Shown here: in pieces, positions 60,200 through 64,000 of the stretch | Position numbering within the stretch: the stretch's first letter is position 1 | Layout: every line of letters starts with the position of its first letter | Assembly: GCF_000067205.1 (NCBI RefSeq) | Contig: NC_010170.1 | Span: forward strand, 5,022,001 to 5,086,000 | DNA length: 64,000 nt | Origin: Bordetella petrii | Lineage (GTDB): Bacteria; Pseudomonadota; Gammaproteobacteria; Burkholderiales; Burkholderiaceae_B | Direction: 5' to 3' | Made by a program: the position numbers and the translations under genes | Notes under the pieces: model-generated | Seen by the model: the letters and a program-made list of their open reading frames with translations, nothing else | Databases searched by the model: none | Told to the model about the DNA's origin: nothing

Positions 60200-60399
60200 C
60201 TTTCCTCCCTCCTTGCGTGAGTTTTACACACTCAGCAAGGGATCCATTTTTTGCGGGCAAGCTCAGTCATCAGTACCCTGCGCGGCGAATGCGAGCCCGA
60301 GACCGATGGGCGCGAAGGCCTGCAATCGCTGGCCCTGCTGACCGCCATCTATCGTTCGGCGCGCGACGGCGTGCGCATCCCGCTGCCGCTGGACTGACC

Positions 60400-60972
60400 A
60401 TGGCCACTATCCATCCTACCGCCATCGTCGACGAAGGCGCCCGCATCGGCGCCCATTCCCGTATCTGGCACTGGGTACACATCTGCGGCGGCGCCGAAAT
60501 CGGCGAAGGCTGCTCGCTGGGCCAGAACGTGTTCGTGGGCAACCGGGTGCGCATCGGCAACCGCGTGAAAATCCAGAACAACGTGTCGGTCTACGACAAC
60601 GTCTTCCTGGAAGACGACGTGTTCTGCGGCCCCAGCATGGTGTTCACCAATGTGTACAACCCGCGCGCGGCCATCGAGCGCAAGAGCGAGTACCGCGACA
60701 CCATCGTGCGTCAGGGCGCCACCCTGGGCGCCAACTGCACCGTGGTATGCGGCGCCACCATCGGCCGCTACGCCTTCGTGGGCGCCGGCGCCGTGGTCAA
60801 CAAAGACGTGCCCGACTTCGCGCTAGTGGTGGGCGTACCGGCGCGCCAGATCGGCTGGATGAGCCGCCACGGCGAACAGCTCGACCTGCCTCTGCGCGGC
60901 AACGCCGAAGCCACCTGTCCTCACACGGGCGAGCGCTACATACTCACTGACGGCGTATGCCGACTGGCCTGA
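60400..60972 (+). CDS. wlbB: wlbB (bplB): sugar-nucleotide N-acetyltransferase
   Basis: A 190-residue left-handed beta-helix acetyltransferase (hexapeptide repeats such as EIGEGCSLGQNVFVGNRV), then a catalytic-region loop VFTNVYNPRAAIERKSEY. Acetylates the 3-amino group made by WlbC in the 2,3-diacetamido-sugar pathway. Starts 2 bases after the wlbA stop. Expression may be affected by the upstream insertion, depending on promoters. Confidence 0.94.
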   Translation: MATIHPTAIVDEGARIGAHSRIWHWVHICGGAEIGEGCSLGQNVFVGNRVRIGNRVKIQNNVSVYDNVFLEDDVFCGPSMVFTNVYNPRAAIERKSEYRDTIVRQGATLGANCTVVCGATIGRYAFVGAGAVVNKDVPDFALVVGVPARQIGWMSRHGEQLDLPLRGNAEATCPHTGERYILTDGVCRLA

Positions 60973-60980
60973 GACCCACC

Positions 60981-62081
60981 ATGCAATTCATCGATCTGAA
61001 AAAGCAATACCAAGCGCTGCGCGACCCCATCAATGCGCGCATCCAGGCCGTGCTGGACCACGGGCAATACATCATGGGCCCGGAGGTCAAGGAACTGGAG
61101 GCCGCCCTGTGCGCCTATACCGGCGCGCGCCACTGCGTTACGGTGGCCTCGGGCACCGAGGCCCTGCTGATGTCGCTGATGGCCCTGGGCGTACAGCCGG
61201 GCGACGAGATCATCACCACCTCGTTCACCTTCGTCGCCACCGCCGAAGTCATTGTGCTGCTGGGCGCCAAGCCGGTATTCGTGGACGTGCAGCCCGACAC
61301 CTGTAATATCGACGTCACCCAGATCGAAGCCCGCATCACCCCGCGCACCAAGGCCATCATGCCGGTGTCGCTATATGGGCAGTGCGGCGACATGGACGAA
61401 GTCAACGCCATCGCCGAGCGCCACGGTATACCGGTTATTGAAGACGCGGCCCAGAGCTTTGGCGCCACCTACAAGGGCCGCAAGAGCTGCAATCTCTCTA
61501 CCATCGGCTGCACCAGTTTCTTTCCCAGCAAGCCGCTCGGCTGCTATGGCGACGGCGGCGCGATCTTCACCAACGACGACGCCATCGCCCAGGCCTGCCG
61601 CGAAATCCGCGTGCACGGCCAGTCGGCCCGCTACTACCACACCCGCATCGGCGTGGGCGGCCGCATGGACACCCTGCAATGCGCGGTCGTGCTGGGCAAG
61701 CTGGAACGCTTCGAATGGGAAATCGCCCAGCGCATCGAGATCGGCGCGCGCTACAGCCGCCTGCTGGCCGACCTGCCGGCTGGCGCGGGCACGGTCACGG
61801 TGCGGCCCGACCGCGACAGCGTCTGGGCGCAATACACCGTCATGGTGCCGGAACGCGACGCCGTACAGGCCAAGCTGAAAGAAGCCGGCATTCCCACGGC
61901 GGTGCACTACCCGCGCCCCATCCACGCGCAGCCTGCCTACGCCCAGTTCGCTGATGGCCCCGGCGCCACGCCTGTGTCCGACATGCTGGCCGCGCGGGTC
62001 ATGAGCCTGCCCATGCATCCCGACCTCGATCCCGCCACCCAAGACCAGATCGTCGCGGCGTTGCGCGCGGCCCTCGCCTGA
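60981..62081 (+). CDS. wlbC: wlbC (bplC): DegT/DnrJ/EryC1 aminotransferase
   Basis: A 366-residue PLP aminotransferase. SGTEALLMSLMALGV, VIEDAAQSFGATYKGRKS and the Schiff-base Lys in FFPSKPLGCYGDGGA. Converts a 3-keto sugar nucleotide to the 3-amino form in the wlb pathway. Follows wlbB closely. Confidence 0.94.
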   Translation: MQFIDLKKQYQALRDPINARIQAVLDHGQYIMGPEVKELEAALCAYTGARHCVTVASGTEALLMSLMALGVQPGDEIITTSFTFVATAEVIVLLGAKPVFVDVQPDTCNIDVTQIEARITPRTKAIMPVSLYGQCGDMDEVNAIAERHGIPVIEDAAQSFGATYKGRKSCNLSTIGCTSFFPSKPLGCYGDGGAIFTNDDAIAQACREIRVHGQSARYYHTRIGVGGRMDTLQCAVVLGKLERFEWEIAQRIEIGARYSRLLADLPAGAGTVTVRPDRDSVWAQYTVMVPERDAVQAKLKEAGIPTAVHYPRPIHAQPAYAQFADGPGATPVSDMLAARVMSLPMHPDLDPATQDQIVAALRAALA

Positions 62082-62094
62082 CCCCAGTTTGCCC

Positions 62095-63189
62095 ATGCCC
62101 AAGAAAATCCTGACCATCCTGGGCGCCCGCCCGCAGTTCATCAAGGCCAGCGTCGTATCGGCAGCTATCGCCGGCCATGCCGGACTCGACGAGGTCGTGG
62201 TGCACACCGGCCAGCATTTCGACGCCAACATGTCGGATGTGTTCTTCGACGAACTGGGCATGGCCAAACCCGCCCATACGCTGGGCATCCATGGCGGCAG
62301 CCACGGCGACATGACCGGCCGCATGTTGATCGCCGTCGAGCAAGTCATGCAACGCGAACAGCCCGACGCGGTCATGGTGTACGGCGACACCAACTCCACG
62401 CTGGCCGGCGCGCTGGCGGCGGCCAAGCTGCACATTCCGGTGGCACATGTCGAGGCGGGCCTGCGTTCGTTCAATATGCGCATGCCCGAGGAAATCAACC
62501 GCATTCTCACCGACCGCATCTCGCGCTGGCTGTTCACGCCCACCGAGGCCGCCACCCGCCACCTGCGCGGCGAAGGCGTCGCCGCCGAACGCATCGAACA
62601 AGTGGGCGACGTCATGTACGACGTGGCGCTGCACCACGGCGCGCGCGTATCAGAAACCGGCGGCGCGTTGCAGCGCCTAAGCATGGCGCCAGGCAGCTAT
62701 GTGCTGGCCACCATTCACCGCGCCGAGAACACCGACGACCCGCGGCGGCTGCGCGCGATTGTGCAGGCCCTGGCCAACGTGGCGGCAAGCGGCCGCCCTG
62801 TCGTGTGGCCGCTGCATCCGCGCACACGCGGCATCCTGGAACAGCTCGGTCTGATGGAGCAGGCACGCGCGCAGCTGTGCCTGACCGCCCCAGTGGGCTA
62901 CCTGGACATGGTGCAACTGGAAAAATACGCCATGCTGATCGCCACCGATTCGGGCGGAGTGCAGAAAGAAGCGTTTTTCCACAAAGTGCCCTGCGTGACG
63001 CTGCGCGACGAAACCGAATGGACCGAACTGGTCGAGGCCGGCTGGAACCGCCTGACCGATGCCCGCTCGGCCGGCGACCTGGAGGCCGCAGTGGCCCAGG
63101 CTCTGCAGGCCCAGCCGCGCCACATCGCGCCGTACGGCAACGGCGATGCCGCGGCCCGCATCGCCGGCGCGCTGGCGCAGGCGGCCTGA
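62095..63189 (+). CDS. wlbD: wlbD (bplD): UDP-sugar 2-epimerase
   Basis: A 364-residue WecB-type epimerase, expected to convert UDP-2,3-diacetamido-glucuronate to the mannuronate form. GARPQFIKASVVS, VVVHTGQHFDANMSDVFF, VMVYGDTNSTLAGALAA, HVEAGLRS and TDSGGVQKEAFF are conserved. ATG 62095 chosen; a TTG six bases upstream is less likely. Confidence 0.94.
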   Translation: MPKKILTILGARPQFIKASVVSAAIAGHAGLDEVVVHTGQHFDANMSDVFFDELGMAKPAHTLGIHGGSHGDMTGRMLIAVEQVMQREQPDAVMVYGDTNSTLAGALAAAKLHIPVAHVEAGLRSFNMRMPEEINRILTDRISRWLFTPTEAATRHLRGEGVAAERIEQVGDVMYDVALHHGARVSETGGALQRLSMAPGSYVLATIHRAENTDDPRRLRAIVQALANVAASGRPVVWPLHPRTRGILEQLGLMEQARAQLCLTAPVGYLDMVQLEKYAMLIATDSGGVQKEAFFHKVPCVTLRDETEWTELVEAGWNRLTDARSAGDLEAAVAQALQAQPRHIAPYGNGDAAARIAGALAQAA

Positions 63190-63247
63190 CGCTGCCCCGC
63201 GAGCGGCCGCGGCGCGGCCGACGCGGATTTCCACCCTGGACAACCCG

Positions 63248-64000
63248 ATGACGCAACTATTCATCCTGGCCGTCCTGCTGTGCGCCGTTGCAGCGCTGTC
63301 GGCCTTCGGTACCCGGAAGATGATCGACTGGGCATACCGGCGCAACATGCTAGACACGCCGAACCATCGCAGCTCACACACGCAGCCCACCGCGCGCGGC
63401 GGCGGCGTGGCGCTGGTGGCGGCGTTCTACGCCGGCACGGTAGCCGCCTGGGCCGCGGGCCTGGTCGAGGCCCGCACCGTCGCTTTGCTGTGCTGCGGCC
63501 TGCCCATCGCCATTGTGGGCTACGTTGATGACGCCCGCTCGCTCAGCGCGCGCACGCGTCTGGTAGTGCATGCCGCCGCGGCCGCGGCCGCGCTGTACGC
63601 GCTGGGCCCGCTGCCGGAGCTGGCCGTAGCCGGCCAGGCGCTGCCGGCGCCGTTGCGGGCCGCGCTGATGCTGTTCGGCCTGGTGTGGCTGACCAACCTG
63701 TATAACTTCATGGATGGCATCGACGGCATTGCCGGCGGCCAGGCGCTGGCGGCCGGCCTGCTGTGGGGCCTGGCGCCGGGCGCCGCCGGCGTGCCGGCGC
63801 TGATGTTCGCCGCGGCCGCTGCCGGCTTCCTGCGCTACAACGCCCCGCCTGCGCGCATTTTCATGGGTGACGCGGGCAGCGGTTTTTGCGGTTTCATTGC
63901 CGGCGTACTGGTGTTGCACCAGGCCCAGGCCACCGGTACTTCGCCGCTATTGTGGCTGATTCCGCTCAGCCTGTTTTTCTGCGACGCCACCGTCACGCTG
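63248..64000 (+). CDS. Polyprenyl-phosphate glycosyl-1-phosphate transferase (GT4/WecA-WbpL type), partial at right edge
   Basis: An integral membrane initiating transferase, 251 codons visible. Multiple helices, the Asp-Asp motif in GYVDDARSLSAR, the active-site region TNLYNFMDGIDGIAGGQ and FMGDAGSGFCGF. It transfers a sugar-1-phosphate to undecaprenyl phosphate. Follows wlbD by 58 bases and probably starts assembly of an LPS saccharide. The C-terminus lies outside the window. Confidence 0.9.
   Translation, partial: MTQLFILAVLLCAVAALSAFGTRKMIDWAYRRNMLDTPNHRSSHTQPTARGGGVALVAAFYAGTVAAWAAGLVEARTVALLCCGLPIAIVGYVDDARSLSARTRLVVHAAAAAAALYALGPLPELAVAGQALPAPLRAALMLFGLVWLTNLYNFMDGIDGIAGGQALAAGLLWGLAPGAAGVPALMFAAAAAGFLRYNAPPARIFMGDAGSGFCGFIAGVLVLHQAQATGTSPLLWLIPLSLFFCDATVTL

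Larger units (their letters stand above)
58984..60265 (-). mobile_element. IS3-family insertion sequence, 1282 bp, inserted in wlbA
   Basis: The ends are imperfect inverted repeats: left TGACGTTGCCCGCG and right (inverted) TGAGCTTGCCCGCA, with GGATCCCTT conserved further in on both. The element is flanked by GTC on each side (58981-58983 and 60266-60268), a 3-bp target duplication as expected for IS3-type elements. It holds two overlapping transposase genes on the minus strand. The near-perfect ends and target duplication indicate a recent, probably intact, insertion. The exact IS name is not assigned. Confidence 0.95.
58060..60397 (+). pseudogene. wlbA: wlbA (bplA): sugar-nucleotide dehydrogenase, split by an insertion sequence
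   Basis: Oxidoreductase of the Gfo/Idh/MocA family acting on UDP-GlcNAcA on the path to 2,3-diacetamido-mannuronic acid in Bordetella band A LPS. The 5' part 58060-58983 encodes 308 residues (Rossmann motif ALVGCGRISKNH, catalytic EKP in VVSEKPMATRW, ASHYVDLLDWLIGPV) up to YYDNV; the reading frame then resumes at 60269 as ISTLRGECEPETDGREG and ends IPLPLD at 60397. Joined, these give 350 residues, the family length, with the insertion precisely between. As it stands translation stops in the first bases of the element after YYDNV, losing the last 42 residues. Confidence 0.95.

Overview
The window is GC-rich DNA from a betaproteobacterium of the family Alcaligenaceae, most likely Bordetella or a close relative such as Achromobacter. 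The evidence is the waaA-waaC-wlb (bpl) LPS locus, the coaX gene known in Bordetella as baf, tandem lpxL genes beside dapF, two Bug-type solute-binding proteins, and the ahcY / holin-like / metF operon behind an S-adenosylhomocysteine (SAH) riboswitch. The species is not determined.

Layout. 1-1828: a partial lytic transglycosylase gene, divergent from a 5-formyltetrahydrofolate cyclo-ligase gene. 1829-2931: a palindrome-rich array of 158-bp tandem repeats, no gene. 2932-7070: a circularly permuted ATP-grasp, alpha-E and transglutaminase operon ending with the ancestral proteasome-like peptidase Anbu. 7127-10042: ahcY, a small holin-like gene and metF, under an SAH riboswitch. 10181-16220: a two-component system divergent from a DctPQM TRAP transporter. 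16189-17241: a glycosyltransferase. 17242-18266: a second array, of 309-bp repeats that carry copies of the 3' end of the adjacent DUF1289 gene. 18602-27527: two catabolism-like modules (Bug-leuC-leuD-haloacetate dehalogenase-like with a LysR regulator; CaiB, LysR, Bug and MaoC). 27600-33457: metK, two lpxL genes, dapF, a DUF484 gene and xerC. 33465-42700: a zinc-homeostasis island (a ZnuD-like receptor, a NicO-like permease, DUF1007, znuABC, a small membrane ORF, zur and a CobW GTPase) followed by a DksA that lacks three of the four zinc ligands. 42863-45845: hslVU, a CusF-like protein and a cobalamin adenosyltransferase. 45880-48391: rfbBDC without rfbA. 48525-53523: lipA, lipB, a DUF493 gene, an aminotransferase, a D-Ala-D-Ala carboxypeptidase and a hydrolase. 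53615-55429: birA, coaX and a 50-codon ORF. 55546-64000: waaA, waaC and the start of the wlb LPS locus, in which wlbA is split by an IS3-family element with a 3-bp target duplication.

The genes work mainly in one-carbon and methyl metabolism (metF, ahcY, metK, cyclo-ligase), zinc acquisition, envelope and LPS synthesis, cofactor synthesis (lipoate, CoA, biotinylation, B12) and uptake of organic acids. The most unusual features are the two tandem arrays. Both are built from the same short palindrome family (cores of the GGTGTCAGGCACC type), which also occurs singly in other intergenic spaces. At both arrays the 3' end of the neighbouring gene has been duplicated along with the palindromes. The Anbu operon is the best candidate for a poorly understood biochemical system.
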